Counted from the stretch's first letter, positions 36,790-47,606 are shown. The stretch is DNA of 64,000 nt from Ruegeria sp. A3M17 (GCF_003318255.1 NZ_QOCF01000008.1:1-64000), one strand, 5' to 3'. Notes: generated by a model not told the origin, from the letters alone. Made by a program: numbers and translations.

Positions 36790-37953
36790 CTACGTGCGAA
36801 CCCACAAATCCCTTGTCTCGAGATCAAAAATTAGAGAGCCCTTCAGGACCTCATAAGGTCCATTAAAGAATGGCTTTCCCAAAAAGTTGATCGAACGGTC
36901 TGTTTCTCGATACCAGTCGCCATACCCTCTGTAATGGTAACGAAGGCCGGGTCTGTCCGTACGAAGAACCAGTTCGCCTTTATCGTATTCGAGAGGCACC
37001 CAATCATCATAAAAGGGAATTCTCTCTTTCTGGGTTTGCGCGCGTTCCCAGGAACGTTGGCTCAGATACATTCCCCAACGCGGCTCATTTCGCTGAGGAA
37101 TACCATGGTAACCAATAGAATTTGCTCTTCCCCATCTGCCGGTGATTAGATCATTGATCGAAAAACTAATAGCTTCGTTGTTTTCCCCGTTGATATCATC
37201 TCCGAGGAACATGAGCCCTTCTCCATGAGGTAACGAATCCAATAGATTTCTCAACCCGCTCGGATCAGCGGGACGGTCTGGGTTTCGTAAATACTCAGGC
37301 GGTTGTGACCATTCCTCGCGCGGAATTCGAATGTAGGATGGAAGCGATCTGACACCCAAGTCTCGTCGCGTTGTATGACGCTCGGCCCCCAACCAAAGAT
37401 CACGAACAATAGCTTGTTCCTCGGCTTCACCGATCAAAGCATCCGTTTGTTCCGGAACCAGCACCTTAAAGCCTTTGATGACTTTCAACCGTCCATTTGG
37501 ATTTTTGAGGGCCGTTTCACTCCAGTAGCGCTCACCAATGGTCGCCTTATTTGGATCGCGGTTGTCAAACCAACCAATGATAGGGATCCACGCTTCAGGC
37601 ACTACATACCCTTTGTCGATCCCTGCCCACACCTCGGAATAAGCGCTGCACAGTTTGGGAGGGATGTCGATTTTGATCAGGCCGCCATCTTTCGTTCCGT
37701 ATGCCAATTCCGCCCTAGAGATGTTAAACGGCAACTGAACTGCTCTTGATGCAGGACCAGAATAGTCAGATCGACAATCAATTAGATCATCCACCTCAAT
37801 ACGTTCGCCATCAAATTCAAGCACGGCCGTAATGCGCATGACATGCTCATAAGGCCCCCGCCCCGGATCCTGCTCAGTTGTGTTTGCAGGCCGGCCGATC
37901 AACCCGAAAACGGCCAATACGGCGCAGGCAATGATGACAAAAGAAAACACCAT
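36790..37953 (-). CDS. membrane-anchored protein of unknown function
   Basis: From the ATG at 37953 the protein has 387 residues: one N-terminal membrane segment (VFSFVIIACAVLAVFGLIG) and a long soluble part, presumably periplasmic. The soluble part is rich in Trp, Tyr and Arg (PRWGMYLSQRSWERAQ, RYHYRGYGDWYRETDRSINF) and has a conserved-looking DLIDCRSDYSG. I do not recognise a family. Its base composition is lower in G+C than the neighbours and it stands alone between convergent kyn genes and infB, so it may be a recent arrival. Confidence 0.75.
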   Translation of the reverse strand: MVFSFVIIACAVLAVFGLIGRPANTTEQDPGRGPYEHVMRITAVLEFDGERIEVDDLIDCRSDYSGPASRAVQLPFNISRAELAYGTKDGGLIKIDIPPKLCSAYSEVWAGIDKGYVVPEAWIPIIGWFDNRDPNKATIGERYWSETALKNPNGRLKVIKGFKVLVPEQTDALIGEAEEQAIVRDLWLGAERHTTRRDLGVRSLPSYIRIPREEWSQPPEYLRNPDRPADPSGLRNLLDSLPHGEGLMFLGDDINGENNEAISFSINDLITGRWGRANSIGYHGIPQRNEPRWGMYLSQRSWERAQTQKERIPFYDDWVPLEYDKGELVLRTDRPGLRYHYRGYGDWYRETDRSINFLGKPFFNGPYEVLKGSLIFDLETRDLWVRT

Positions 37954-38111
37954 TTTTGACACTTCGCGATCCTCACAAGATTGACGCGATCCAATGGCAG
38001 TAGGCTGAAACAATCTGAGCGAGAATGTAAATGCTGGATTTCATGCTTTTTCATGACCAACAACACTGCCTTTTGCCGCATTCGCGCTGTAGAAAAGCGC
38101 CCGCTACAATG

Positions 38112-38137
38112 AAAAACGGCGACCCATGGGGCCGCCG
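38112..38137 (-). terminator. infB operon terminator
   Basis: CGGCG (38117-38121) and CGCCG (38133-38137) close a hairpin with an inner CCCATGGG. On the minus strand TTTTTC follows. It lies 26 bases beyond the infB stop and ends the rimP-nusA-ylxR-infB transcript. Confidence 0.75.
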
Positions 38138-38162
38138 CTATTTGTTTTTCTGCAAAACCGGA

Positions 38163-40646
38163 TCAATCCAGCGTGCGGGTGACCTCTTCGCGCTCGAAGA
38201 TTTCGATCACGTCGCCTGCACGGATATCGTCGTAGTTCTCGAACGCCATACCACATTCCTGACCCGACTGAACCTCGGCCACTTCGTCCTTGAAGCGCTT
38301 GAGCGTCTTCAGCGTGCCTTCGTGGATCACCACGTTGTCGCGCAGCAGGCGGACGCCTGCGGAACGACGCGCCACGCCTTCGGTGACCAGACAGCCAGCA
38401 ACCTTGCCGACACCAGTAACCTTGAAGACTTCGCGGATCTCGGCGTAGCCGATGAACTTTTCGCGGATCTCGGCGCTCAGCAGGCCCGATGCGGCAGCTT
38501 TCACGTCATCGACCAGGTCGTAGATCACTGAATAGTAGCGGATTTCCACGCCCTTCTGGTTCGCGGTGTTCCGCGCCGACGCATTGGCACGCACGTTGAA
38601 GCCCAGGATCGGCGCACCGGATGCTTCGGCAAGGCCGACATCGGTTTCGGTAATCGCACCTACGCCCGAGTGCAGCACGCGCACGCGCACCTCGTCGTTG
38701 CCGATCTTTTCCATCGCCTGAACGATGGCCTCAGCCGAGCCCTGAACGTCTGCTTTCATCAGAATTGGCAGTTCGTTGACGTTCTCGTCTTCCTTGGCCT
38801 TCTGCATCAGCTGCTCAAGGGTCGTTGCGGCGCCAGCGGCGGCACGTTTGTCCTTGGCGGCCTGTTCGCGGTATTCCGCGATCTCGCGAGCCTGTGCTTC
38901 GGTCTCGGTCACGTTCAGAACGTCGCCCGCTTCAGGCGTGCCGTTCAGGCCCAAAACTTCGACAGGAACCGAGGGGCCAGCTTCCTTGACGCGTTCACCC
39001 TTGTCGTTGATCAGCGCACGAACCTTACCGTACTGCTCACCCACAACGAAGATATCACCCTGACGCAGCGTGCCGTTCTGAACCAGAACAGTGGCGACGG
39101 GACCGCGACCCACGTCCAGCTGCGCCTCGATCACGGCACCCTGGGCGGCGCGATTCGGGTTGGCTTTCAGCTCCAGAATCTCGGATTGCAGCGCGATGGC
39201 TTCCAACAGCTCGCCCAGACCCTGACCGGTGATGGCAGAAACTTCGACGTCCTGAACCTCACCCGACATTTTCTCGACGATGACTTCGTGCTGCAGCAGA
39301 TCGGTGCGCACCTTGTCCGGGTTCGCGCCCGGCTTGTCGACCTTGTTGATCGCCACGATCATCGGCACTCCGGCCGCTTTCGCGTGGTTGATCGCTTCGA
39401 CCGTCTGCGGCATCACCGCGTCATCGGCGGCAACAACCAGAACCACAATATCCGTGACCTGAGCACCGCGCGAGCGCATCGAGGTAAAGGCCGCGTGACC
39501 CGGCGTATCCAGGAATGACAGCGTGGTGCCGCTATCGGTTGTCACCTGATAGGCACCGATGTGCTGAGTGATGCCACCCGCCTCGCCTGCCACAACCCGC
39601 GCATCGCGGATCGCATCCAGCAGCGAGGTTTTGCCGTGGTCAACGTGACCCATGATGGTGATGACCGGCGGGCGCGATTTCAGATCTTTGTCGTCGTCTT
39701 CGACCTCTTTGATGACGTCCTCGACATCCGAATCAGAGACACGGGTCACTTTGTGACCGAATTCTTCGATGATCAGCTCGGCGGTATCGGCATCAATGGT
39801 CTGGTTCTGCGTGACCATCATACCCATGTTCATGAGCGATTTGACCACATCTGCCACACGCTCGGCCATACGGTTTGCCAGCTCGGATACCGTGATCGCC
39901 TCGGGCAGCTGTACGTCGCGGATTACCTTTTCGCGCTCGACCGTGCCGCCCATTGCTTTCTGACGCGCCCGCTCCTGCTTGCGCTTCATCGCCGCCATAG
40001 AACGGTGACGATTACCTTCGCCGCCCGTGGCCTGACCCAGTGTCAGCTTGCCGGACCGGCGGTTGTCATCACGGCCTTTGCCACGATTGCCGCGCTGTTC
40101 ACGCTCGCGATCGTTTTTCCGCGGCGTTGCAGCCGGTGCAGGCTTGTTGGCCGGGCTGCGCGGAGCAGCCGCCTTGGGCTCTGCCGGTGCAGCCGGAGCA
40201 GCAGCGCGTTGGGCCGCAATTTCAGCCTCTTTGCGCTTGCGATCTTCTTCTTCGGCCTTGGCACGTGCACGTTCTTCGGCCTCACGCTGTTCGCGTTCCT
40301 TAGCCTCTTGCTCCGCACGACGACGGGCGCGTTCTTCTTCACGCGCTTTTTCAGCTGCCTCGCGGGCCGCGGCCTCTTCGACCTCGCGGGCTTTGGCGGC
40401 CTGCAGCGCCTTCATCCGGCGGGCCATCTCCGCATCGGAAATCCCGGCAGGGCGGCGCGACGGATCACCCGAGGGCGTTGCTCCGCCACCCGGCTTGCCG
40501 GCACCCGGCTTGGGAACCACCACGCGCTTGCGTTTGGTCTCCACCACGACATTCTTGGTACGTCCGTGGCTGAAACTTTGTTTCACATTTCCGGGGCGTG
40601 CCCCGCCACGAAGACCCAATGTCTTTTTGCCGTCATTATCGCTCAT
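38163..40646 (-). CDS. infB: translation initiation factor IF-2
   Basis: The 827-residue protein is a full-length IF-2. The N-terminal ~270 residues are a charged, Ala/Glu/Arg-rich helical arm ([16 protein letters not shown]) after a conserved [17 protein letters not shown] start. The GTPase domain has [25 protein letters not shown] and [12 protein letters not shown], followed by domains II-IV ending [13 protein letters not shown]. It brings initiator tRNA to the 30S subunit. The gene follows the ylxR-like gene by 8 bases and ends at a terminator. rbfA and truB, often next, are not here. Confidence 0.97.
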   Translation of the reverse strand: MSDNDGKKTLGLRGGARPGNVKQSFSHGRTKNVVVETKRKRVVVPKPGAGKPGGGATPSGDPSRRPAGISDAEMARRMKALQAAKAREVEEAAAREAAEKAREEERARRRAEQEAKEREQREAEERARAKAEEEDRKRKEAEIAAQRAAAPAAPAEPKAAAPRSPANKPAPAATPRKNDREREQRGNRGKGRDDNRRSGKLTLGQATGGEGNRHRSMAAMKRKQERARQKAMGGTVEREKVIRDVQLPEAITVSELANRMAERVADVVKSLMNMGMMVTQNQTIDADTAELIIEEFGHKVTRVSDSDVEDVIKEVEDDDKDLKSRPPVITIMGHVDHGKTSLLDAIRDARVVAGEAGGITQHIGAYQVTTDSGTTLSFLDTPGHAAFTSMRSRGAQVTDIVVLVVAADDAVMPQTVEAINHAKAAGVPMIVAINKVDKPGANPDKVRTDLLQHEVIVEKMSGEVQDVEVSAITGQGLGELLEAIALQSEILELKANPNRAAQGAVIEAQLDVGRGPVATVLVQNGTLRQGDIFVVGEQYGKVRALINDKGERVKEAGPSVPVEVLGLNGTPEAGDVLNVTETEAQAREIAEYREQAAKDKRAAAGAATTLEQLMQKAKEDENVNELPILMKADVQGSAEAIVQAMEKIGNDEVRVRVLHSGVGAITETDVGLAEASGAPILGFNVRANASARNTANQKGVEIRYYSVIYDLVDDVKAAASGLLSAEIREKFIGYAEIREVFKVTGVGKVAGCLVTEGVARRSAGVRLLRDNVVIHEGTLKTLKRFKDEVAEVQSGQECGMAFENYDDIRAGDVIEIFEREEVTRTLD

Positions 40647-40654
40647 AAAGCTTC

Positions 40655-41278
40655 TTACCCTTCCGCGCGGCCCCTGCCGCCGTCATCCGTTTCGCGCAAG
40701 CCACGCAGGCGCTGCGCTTCCTCTACAACACGTTTGGCGAGTCCGCCAGAGGCGAGCGCCGCATGAATCACGGTTTGGCGCCCAAATGCCTGTCCCAGCT
40801 CGTCCGCCGTCAACCAGCCGATGTATGTTCCGAAGTGCGGCGTGCTCAGTTTCGACTTGCCGCGCCCCGATCCATCAGAGGCTTGTATCAGTACCTGGGC
40901 CTCTTCCCGGTCCAGCCACGTCTTGACCTTTTCGTAACCGGCGATCGCGTCACCGGATTTGCGCGCAAGGCTCATCAACTCGATCACACGGCGCGCAATC
41001 TGACGCTCAACTTCATCCGCAAGATCGTTAGGCACGCTGACTTGCGCCTTGAAACCGCGTGCAAACAGCTTTTTGCCCACGGCCTTGTCCAACGCACCGC
41101 GATCCGCCGCAACATAGACACCGCGCCCCGGCAGTTTCGCCGCGACATCCGGAAAAACCTGACCATCCGGCCCCGTCACAAAGCGGATCAACCCATATTT
41201 AGGTTGAACCTCGCCCGTGGCGATGCACTTGCGATCAGGTCCGTCAGACCGATCCTTATGGACGCCACCGCGACTCAT
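40655..41278 (-). CDS. YlxR-type RNA-binding protein with L7Ae-like extension
   Basis: The 207-residue protein has a DUF448/YlxR domain at the N-terminus ([33 protein letters not shown]) and, after residue ~95, an L7Ae-like part ([22 protein letters not shown], then [11 protein letters not shown]). This fusion is usual in alphaproteobacteria, where the gene sits between nusA and infB, as here. It is thought to bind RNA. The ATG at 41278 ([16 protein letters not shown]) is chosen over one 42 bases upstream that overlaps nusA. Confidence 0.93.
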   Translation of the reverse strand: MSRGGVHKDRSDGPDRKCIATGEVQPKYGLIRFVTGPDGQVFPDVAAKLPGRGVYVAADRGALDKAVGKKLFARGFKAQVSVPNDLADEVERQIARRVIELMSLARKSGDAIAGYEKVKTWLDREEAQVLIQASDGSGRGKSKLSTPHFGTYIGWLTADELGQAFGRQTVIHAALASGGLAKRVVEEAQRLRGLRETDDGGRGRAEG

Positions 41279-41300
41279 TTGCGCCACCCGAAGCCTGAGA

Positions 41301-42914
41301 TCAGGCCTCGGCCTCCTCATCTACTGATTCGCCATCTTCTTCGGCTTGTTCCAGCTCGGCGGGATCAACCCAACCCAGCATGATGCGCGCGGTCATGACC
41401 AGATCTTGCGCCTCTTCCAGCGACAGGCCAAAAGGCTCAAGCACACCGTCATCTTTGATGCGCTCGCCATCGACCGTGGTCCAGCCGCCCGCCAGTTCCC
41501 AGTCGGCGCAGGTGGCAAAATCCTCAAGCGTTTTCACGCCGTCCTTTGCCAGAGCCTCTACCATCTGGGGTGTCAGGCCTTCGAATTCAATAAGGCTGTC
41601 CTCAACACCCAGGCTGCGCGCACTGTCCAGCGCCGCCTTGGCCTGAGCTTCCAGGTGTTCACGAGCACGGGTCTGCAGCTCTTGCGCGGTGCCCTCATCA
41701 ACACCGTCGATCACCAGCAGTTCGTCAATCTCGACATAGGCCACCTCTTCGAGGTTGGTGAAGCCTTCGGACACCAGCAACTGGGCAAAGAACTCGTCCA
41801 GATCCAGGCTGTCCATGAACAGGCCGGTGCGGGCTTCGAATTCTTTCTGACGGCGCGCCGATTCTTCGGCCTCTGTCATGATGTCGATGTCCAGATTGGT
41901 CAGCTGGCTGGCCAGACGCACGTTCTGACCGCGGCGACCAATGGCCAGCGACAGTTGTTCTTCGGGAACCACAACCTCGATCTTGCCGGCCTCTTCGTCC
42001 AGAACCACCTTGGAAACCTCGGCGGGCTGCAGCGCGTTCACCAGGAAGGTTGGCTGATCTTCGTTCCACGGAATGATGTCGATCTTTTCACCCTGCAGCT
42101 CGTTCACAACGGCCTGCACGCGGCTGCCGCGCATACCAACGCAAGCACCAACGGGATCGATCGAACCATCATAGGAAATCACGGCGATCTTGGCGCGCGA
42201 TCCGGGGTCACGGGCCACGGCCTTAACTTCGATAATGTTGTCGTAGATTTCCGGCACTTCCATCTTGAACAGCTCGGCCATGAATTCCGGCGCGGTACGC
42301 GACAGGAAGATCTGGTGGCCACGAACTTCCCGTCGCACTTCCTTTATATAGGCACGCACACGGTCATTCGGACGATAGCTTTCGCGACCGATCTTGTCGT
42401 TGCGGCGCAGAACGGCCTCGGCACCGCCCAGATCGACGATGACATTGCCAAACTCTTCGCGCTTGACCGCGCCATTGATGATGGTGCCAGCACGATCCTT
42501 GAAATCTTCGTACTGACGGTCACGCTCGGCTTCGCGAACCTTCTGCAGGATCACCTGCTTTGCGGATTGTGCCGCGATACGGCCCATTTCAACTGGCGGC
42601 ACTTCTTCAACGAAGACGTCGCCAACCGAAGGCGTTTCCATATACTGTTTGGCTTGCTCGACGGTCATCTCGGCCTGATAGTTTTCCAGCTCTTCATCCT
42701 CGACCACGGTACGAACGCGGGTGAATGTCGCTTTGCCGGTCTTGCGATCGATGCTGACGCGGATGTCCATCTCGGCGCCGTAACGGCTCTTGGCAGCACG
42801 GGCGAGCGATTCTTCCATCGCTTCGACAACCAGACCGGGGTCGATCATCTTTTCGCGGGCCACGGCCTCGGCGGTCTGCAGCAGCTCCAGCTGGTTGGCT
42901 GAGGTGATTGCCAT
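41301..42914 (-). CDS. nusA: transcription termination/antitermination factor NusA
   Basis: The 537-residue protein has the NusA layout: N-terminal RNA polymerase-binding domain ([22 protein letters not shown]), S1 domain, two KH domains ([18 protein letters not shown] and [18 protein letters not shown]) and a C-terminal region with helix-hairpin repeats and an acidic end. It controls pausing, termination and antitermination. Its start shares a base with the rimP stop. The operon order rimP-nusA-ylxR-infB is standard. Confidence 0.97.
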   Translation of the reverse strand: MAITSANQLELLQTAEAVAREKMIDPGLVVEAMEESLARAAKSRYGAEMDIRVSIDRKTGKATFTRVRTVVEDEELENYQAEMTVEQAKQYMETPSVGDVFVEEVPPVEMGRIAAQSAKQVILQKVREAERDRQYEDFKDRAGTIINGAVKREEFGNVIVDLGGAEAVLRRNDKIGRESYRPNDRVRAYIKEVRREVRGHQIFLSRTAPEFMAELFKMEVPEIYDNIIEVKAVARDPGSRAKIAVISYDGSIDPVGACVGMRGSRVQAVVNELQGEKIDIIPWNEDQPTFLVNALQPAEVSKVVLDEEAGKIEVVVPEEQLSLAIGRRGQNVRLASQLTNLDIDIMTEAEESARRQKEFEARTGLFMDSLDLDEFFAQLLVSEGFTNLEEVAYVEIDELLVIDGVDEGTAQELQTRAREHLEAQAKAALDSARSLGVEDSLIEFEGLTPQMVEALAKDGVKTLEDFATCADWELAGGWTTVDGERIKDDGVLEPFGLSLEEAQDLVMTARIMLGWVDPAELEQAEEDGESVDEEAEA

Positions 42915-43504
42915 CAGTTCGTCTCCTCTTCGGACCCTTCGGTCTCAATCTCGTCGAAAGCGTTTTCGTTCAGGGCACCGGCGTCTTTGCGCTGGCGCAG
43001 CATTTCCTTGATCAGGTCATCGGTCAGGACCAGTTTGGCGTCGCTCAGCCAGTCGAATTGCAGTCCGATGGTGATCGTCTCGTCCCCCTCGGCGAGGTTG
43101 ATCAGAACCTCGTCGCCTTCGATTCCGGCCAGCTCACCCTTGAAACGGCGGCGTCCGTCGATCAGTTCGGCGGTTTCGATCTTGGCCTCATACCCTTCGA
43201 ACGCCTCAAAATCCTTGAGACGAGTCAGGGGGCGGTCGATGCCGGGGCTGGACACTTCCAGCGCATAGGCGTCAAGGATCGGATCCTCGACATCCAACGT
43301 GGCGCTGACCGCGTTCGAAATCTCGGCGCAATCATCCACTTCAATACCGCCATCAGGCTTGTCAGCCATGATCTGCAGCGTGGTTTGTTTGCCGCTCATC
43401 AGGCGAATACGCACAAGTTCATACCCCAGATCCTCGATCACGGGGGTGATGATCTCGGCCAGTCGCCGGTCGATGGCTGCTTTGGCTATCAGGTCATTTG
43501 TCAT
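42914..43504 (-). CDS. rimP: ribosome maturation factor RimP
   Basis: The 196-residue protein is Rim[19 protein letters not shown], the region [24 protein letters not shown] and the conserved [23 protein letters not shown] in parts. It helps assemble the 30S subunit. The C-terminus has an acidic tail ([10 protein letters not shown]). The ATG at 43504 is the family start; the frame is open upstream but crosses a terminator at 43532-43555, so the longer version is excluded. First gene of the nusA-infB operon. Confidence 0.95.
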   Translation of the reverse strand: MTNDLIAKAAIDRRLAEIITPVIEDLGYELVRIRLMSGKQTTLQIMADKPDGGIEVDDCAEISNAVSATLDVEDPILDAYALEVSSPGIDRPLTRLKDFEAFEGYEAKIETAELIDGRRRFKGELAGIEGDEVLINLAEGDETITIGLQFDWLSDAKLVLTDDLIKEMLRQRKDAGALNENAFDEIETEGSEEETN

Positions 43505-43531
43505 TTGGTACTCTACCCTGTCAGTCGGGCA

Positions 43532-43555
43532 CAAAAAAACGGGCGCGCGGCCCGT
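43532..43555 (-). terminator. terminator of the small exported-protein gene
   Basis: ACGGGC (43539-43544) and GCCCGT (43550-43555) form a stem with a 5-base loop. On the minus strand it is followed by at least six T. It separates the 43669-44766 genes from rimP. Confidence 0.8.
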
Positions 43556-43668
43556 CGATCTTTTCCGGTGGTGCCCCGGACCGAAGCCCGACACGCCGCT
43601 GTTAACGGCCATATAGCCAAGCGACTGCAAGATTGCAAGCCCAAGCGGCAGGATGGTCAATCACAATA

Positions 43669-43839
43669 TCAGTCTGAGAGAATCCACTCACCATTTTCAC
43701 AAAGGTAGGGGCCAACGCGATCCCCGTCTTCGTAGACCTCGCCGTCAAACAGGCATTGACGTCCCTGAGCATGTGCTACGCCTGACAGAGCGACGGTCAC
43801 AAGTGCAATAGTGGCAGCCAGAACAGCAAGTTTTTTCAT
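43669..43839 (-). CDS. 56-residue exported protein with two cysteines
   Basis: This short frame begins with a clear signal peptide, MKKLAVLAATIALVTVALSG then VAHAQG, cleaved after about residue 25. The mature part is only ~31 residues: GRQCLFDGEVYEDGDRVG, then PYLCENGEWILSD. Two cysteines 17 residues apart could form one disulfide, as in DUF1496-like mini-proteins. AGGAG precedes the ATG at 43839. It follows the 43849 gene by 9 bases and is followed by a terminator, so it is the last gene of that unit. Function unknown. Confidence 0.82.
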   Translation of the reverse strand: MKKLAVLAATIALVTVALSGVAHAQGRQCLFDGEVYEDGDRVGPYLCENGEWILSD

Positions 43840-43848
43840 GGAAAGCTC

Positions 43849-44766
43849 CTATTCCGCCGAAGATGCAAAAAGCGCAGGCTGCGTGTTGCGCGGGTAGATA
43901 ATCACCGAAAGAGTGCCCCTGCCCTGAAACTGCTCGGCATTCGCCGTCCGCGGTGGGAAGAGTTGATCAAAGGCCACCCGGTTCAGCCCCAGCTTCATCT
44001 CCGAACCCGACAAAAACTCGAACGGTGTCCGCGCGGCGCAGGCGTGAAAAACAGGATCTTGCCGCACCGTGAACTGACGCATGATATTGGATGACCCGCC
44101 GGTCGGTTTGATCAGGACGGTGATCCCCGGTTTCAAAAAACTGTCGGGGCAGGTGTACACCATCGGTTTTTCGTCGCCATTTGCGTCATGCAACAACACG
44201 CCCTCGGCCGTTACCTCGTGCTTGAAGGGGCTGAACACGGTCTCTTGCTGAATGAAATTGGTGTAAAGCGTCGCAAATAGCTGACTGTCACCACGCGGTT
44301 CGGACTTTATGCCCTCGTACAGATCAGCGATCGCCTGCCACATCCGTGAATCCGCCCCACGCAGTGTTCCGGGCAGCGAAAACGGACCTTCCAGATCATA
44401 CAGAACGTCGCGCAGCCCGGCCGACAGCGGATCCTCCTTTTCCAGCCCTCTAATCTCGTGAACCAGTTCCGAATCGTTCAGCGCATAATAGCCGTGCGAT
44501 TTCAGCGTGCGGGTCAGAGCCCGCATATCGGACAGTTTCCGCGCCGTCGTCTCTCTATCATCTTCAGGGGTCGCCTTTACGGCCTCAAAACCCTTATCCA
44601 GCAACTGAGTCAGCGACTGCCCTTCGCGGGCATCCAACTCTATCGTCCCGTTTTTGCTGACTTTTACGGTAACGTCTTTACCTGATTTCAGGGCAAACAC
44701 CGCAACAACCGCCAATGCTACGGACAAAATGGATATTGATATATTCTTTAAACCTTCAACCCTCAT
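43849..44766 (-). CDS. membrane-anchored protein of unknown function
   Basis: The 305-residue protein has one N-terminal membrane segment (ISISILSVALAVVAVFAL, residues ~8-25) and a soluble part that starts VTVKVSKNGTIELDAREGQSLTQLLDKGF (in parts). The middle is mostly helical; two cysteines in MVYTCPDSFL and FHACAARTPF may pair. I do not recognise a family. The small exported protein gene follows after 9 bases, and the two may act together in the periplasm. Confidence 0.78.
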   Translation of the reverse strand: MRVEGLKNISISILSVALAVVAVFALKSGKDVTVKVSKNGTIELDAREGQSLTQLLDKGFEAVKATPEDDRETTARKLSDMRALTRTLKSHGYYALNDSELVHEIRGLEKEDPLSAGLRDVLYDLEGPFSLPGTLRGADSRMWQAIADLYEGIKSEPRGDSQLFATLYTNFIQQETVFSPFKHEVTAEGVLLHDANGDEKPMVYTCPDSFLKPGITVLIKPTGGSSNIMRQFTVRQDPVFHACAARTPFEFLSGSEMKLGLNRVAFDQLFPPRTANAEQFQGRGTLSVIIYPRNTQPALFASSAE

Positions 44767-44859
44767 GGGAATTCTCCCATTTTCGAAACAATTAAGCTAA
44801 TACAGCGCACACAGTACCAAATTTTTGCACAAAGTAGAAGTCAGACGAGTTTTTGGGGT

Positions 44860-45681
44860 TTAAATCAACCACCAACGCTCGGAAATTCGGCCATCATCCA
44901 GGGGACGATCCGTTCCGATCTGACGGGGCATGCCGACATGCCCGGCAACGGCCAGCGCCATATCGGATTCGCTCGGGAAAAAGCGCAATCCGCGTTGCGG
45001 GCTCAACCCTTCGCCCTGCGGCAGCGCTGCGATATCCACAAAGCCCTCCCGCAGCGCTTCGGTACGCACACGTGCATCGGGGATGACGATAACCTCCAGG
45101 GTTTCGGCCCAGCCGGCCGATCCATCCTTGTAATGGCCGGAAACACGGCGCCCAAGGAAGTGGCGATCATCTTCCGCCCGTTCAACACGATAGCATCCGG
45201 TGCCATTCGCGGCCTGCAAAGGCGTGACACCTTGCCCGTTGCGCGTAATAACGAACCTGCTGTCGGCCAAAAGGAAGGGTAGACCCGGGTTGGCCTGAGC
45301 CAATTCCAGACGCACGCGGTTATCTGACAAGGCTTCGATCTGCCCGACATCGCCCAGAACAGCCATCACATCCTTTACATCAAGGACTGCGCTATCGTGA
45401 AAACGAGCGTTCTCGCGCAGATCAAAGCTCCAGATGCGGGCTTGGGAATCAGTTTGCCAACCGGTCGCAAGCTCTCCGCGAAGGGTGCCGTCGGGTGCAA
45501 TCTCGGTCAGGGTGTCGAACACAGCCCCGCGGGCGACCTGCTCCAAACTGTCATCGCGCGGCACGGCCAGGCGCAGCGTACCACCCACTTTGGGCGTATC
45601 CGCCAGCGAAGCGCCCGTCGCCGCCAACAAGGCGGCAGCAGCACCAGACGCAAACAGAGCACGACGGTCGATACGGGTCAT
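44860..45681 (-). CDS. short peptide/nickel-type solute-binding protein (SBP_bac_5), orphan
   Basis: The 273-residue protein has a Tat-like signal (IDRRALFASGAAAALLAATGASLA, in parts) followed by the start of an SBP_bac_5 domain: VGGTLRLAVPRDDSLEQVARGAVFDTLTEIAPDGTLRGELATGW, given in parts, and IWSFDLRENARFHDS. Normal members have about 500 residues; here the C-terminal lobe is much reduced. No permease or ATPase genes lie near. The start overlaps the prolyl iminopeptidase stop by 4 bases, so the pair is co-translated. It may bind a peptide product, but this is inference. Confidence 0.82.
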   Translation of the reverse strand: MTRIDRRALFASGAAAALLAATGASLADTPKVGGTLRLAVPRDDSLEQVARGAVFDTLTEIAPDGTLRGELATGWQTDSQARIWSFDLRENARFHDSAVLDVKDVMAVLGDVGQIEALSDNRVRLELAQANPGLPFLLADSRFVITRNGQGVTPLQAANGTGCYRVERAEDDRHFLGRRVSGHYKDGSAGWAETLEVIVIPDARVRTEALREGFVDIAALPQGEGLSPQRGLRFFPSESDMALAVAGHVGMPRQIGTDRPLDDGRISERWWLI

Positions 45682-46655
45682 AATGCGCCCTCCGCCACTC
45701 GGTCCATGATGCGAACCAATTCAGCGCTAATTCCGGGTTCGGACAGCGCATGCCCGGCCTGACGCACCATCTTCAGCTCGGCATTGGGCCATAGCTGGGC
45801 AAGGTTCCACGCGGCCTGAGGCGGGCAGATCATGTCATACCGCCCCTGCACGATATGACCGGGGATATGCGCGATTCTGTCCATCTGGTCCAGAATCTGC
45901 CCGTCCCGCTCAAGGAACGCGCGGTTGATGAAATAGTGATTCTCAAGCCGCGCAAAGGCGCGCGCGTATTCGCCGGGGCTTTCCCCGGTTGCGCCATGGG
46001 AATGGATTGAGGCCAGCGCATTTTCCCAACTGGACCAGGCCCGGGCATACAGGATCTCGGTCGCGCGATCACCCGAGAACAGGCGCTTGTTAAATGCGCC
46101 TATGGTGTCACTCAGCTCATTGTCGGACAGAAGAGCGGTGAACTTCGCCCATTGCTCCGGCCAGAACTTGCCCGCGCCGCCGCCGTAAAACCAATCCAAC
46201 TCGGCCTGCGTCGCAAGGAACACACCGCGCAGCACCAGGCGATTGACCCGATCCGGGTGGGACTGCGCATAGACCAGCGCAAGCGTTGCCCCCCAGCTGC
46301 CGCCAAAGACAATCCAGTCGTCGATATCCAGCAGGGTTCGCAGACGTTCGATATCGTCCACCAGATGCCAAGTGGTGTTGTCCGTGACCGACGCGTGGGG
46401 CCGCGACCGACCACAGCCACGCTGATCGAACAGAATCACCCGGTAGACGTCCGGGTCAAAATAGCGCCGCATCGCGGGGCTGCAGCCGCCGCCCGGCCCG
46501 CCGTGCAGAATCACCACCGGAATGCCGTTGGGATTGCCGCATTGTTCCATATAGATACGGTGCCCGTCGCCCACATCGACCATACGCTGATCGAAAGGAT
46601 CGATCGGCGGGTACAGATATTGAACTGCGCGCTTTTGGTCCGGGTACTTGTCCAT
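45678..46655 (-). CDS. pip: prolyl iminopeptidase
   Basis: The 325-residue alpha/beta hydrolase has the Pip marks VVILHGGPGGGCSP, LFDQRGCGRSRPHA, the nucleophile GGSWGATLALVYAQ, an acid in GRYDMICPPQ and the histidine in RQAGHALSEPG. It removes N-terminal proline from peptides in the cytoplasm. It overlaps the solute-binding protein gene downstream by 4 bases and is divergent from ubiG with a 48-base spacer. Length is typical. Confidence 0.95.
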   Translation of the reverse strand: MDKYPDQKRAVQYLYPPIDPFDQRMVDVGDGHRIYMEQCGNPNGIPVVILHGGPGGGCSPAMRRYFDPDVYRVILFDQRGCGRSRPHASVTDNTTWHLVDDIERLRTLLDIDDWIVFGGSWGATLALVYAQSHPDRVNRLVLRGVFLATQAELDWFYGGGAGKFWPEQWAKFTALLSDNELSDTIGAFNKRLFSGDRATEILYARAWSSWENALASIHSHGATGESPGEYARAFARLENHYFINRAFLERDGQILDQMDRIAHIPGHIVQGRYDMICPPQAAWNLAQLWPNAELKMVRQAGHALSEPGISAELVRIMDRVAEGAL

Positions 46656-46703
46656 TATGGCCCTATATAGTCCTTAAGCGTAAAAGAGCATACGGAGACA
46701 GGA

Positions 46704-47450
46704 ATGCAAGCGCATCCGAACACGGTTGACCCTTCTGAGATCGCAAAATTCGAAGCGATGGCTGCGGAATGGTGGGACCCGCATGGAAAATTCAAACCAC
46801 TGCACATGCTCAACCCCTGTCGGCTGGATTATATCACACAGCAGATCGCGGGCGAATTCGATCGCGATTTGAAGTCGCCAAAGCCGTTCGAGGGCCTGCG
46901 TTTGCTGGATATCGGCTGCGGCGGCGGCTTGCTCAGCGAACCGATGGCGCGGCTGGGGGCCGAGGTCGTGGGTGCCGATGCCGCCGAAGGCAACCTGCCC
47001 GTCGCACGTATTCATGCTGAACAATCGGGGTTGGAGATCGATTATCGCCACACCACTGCCGAAGACATGGCCGCTGCAGGTGAACAATTCGACGTGGTGC
47101 TGAACATGGAGGTGGTCGAGCACGTGGCCGACCCCCTTGGCTTTCTGACCGCATCGCAAGACTTGCTGAAACCGGGCGGATTGCTGATCTGTTCCACCAT
47201 CAACCGTAACCCGAAATCCTACGCGATGGCCATTTTCGGGGCCGAGGTCGTCATGCGCTGGCTGCCCCGCGGCACGCATGAGTGGAACAAGTTCATCACA
47301 CCCGATGAGCTGTTCGACCTGCTGCGTCAGGCCGGGCTGGAGCCGGTGGATCGCAAGGGGTTTGTATTCAACCCAATCCTGTGGAGTTGGTCGATCTCGG
47401 ACCGGGATTTGAGCGTCAATTATGTGACGGCGAGTGTGAAACCGGGGTGA
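46704..47450 (+). CDS. ubiG: ubiquinone biosynthesis O-methyltransferase UbiG
   Basis: The 248-residue protein is UbiG: the start [41 protein letters not shown] (in parts) is diagnostic, followed by motif [19 protein letters not shown] and [13 protein letters not shown]. It carries out both O-methylations in ubiquinone synthesis. GGAGACAGG precedes the ATG. It stands alone, divergent from pip. Confidence 0.96.
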   Translation: MQAHPNTVDPSEIAKFEAMAAEWWDPHGKFKPLHMLNPCRLDYITQQIAGEFDRDLKSPKPFEGLRLLDIGCGGGLLSEPMARLGAEVVGADAAEGNLPVARIHAEQSGLEIDYRHTTAEDMAAAGEQFDVVLNMEVVEHVADPLGFLTASQDLLKPGGLLICSTINRNPKSYAMAIFGAEVVMRWLPRGTHEWNKFITPDELFDLLRQAGLEPVDRKGFVFNPILWSWSISDRDLSVNYVTASVKPG

Positions 47451-47606
47451 GCACATAAACTGGGCTTAGGGTGGAGATTTAACCCATCCTAACCAAAGCT
47501 CAGAGGAATTGCCTTTTCGAGTCAAAAGCAATCAAAATTGACAAACATCAATTTATACGCTCTGCATCGTGTTGATATTTCGCGATGATTCTTAGTAGGG
47601 CAACCA

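Noticed and set aside
39561-40766. 401-codon plus-strand open frame
   Set aside because: It is the mirror of the IF-2 N-terminal arm, with low-complexity Phe/Leu/Arg runs and no domain.
41346-42902. 518-codon plus-strand open frame
   Set aside because: It is antisense to nusA, has no family features, and results from G+C-rich codon structure of the real gene.
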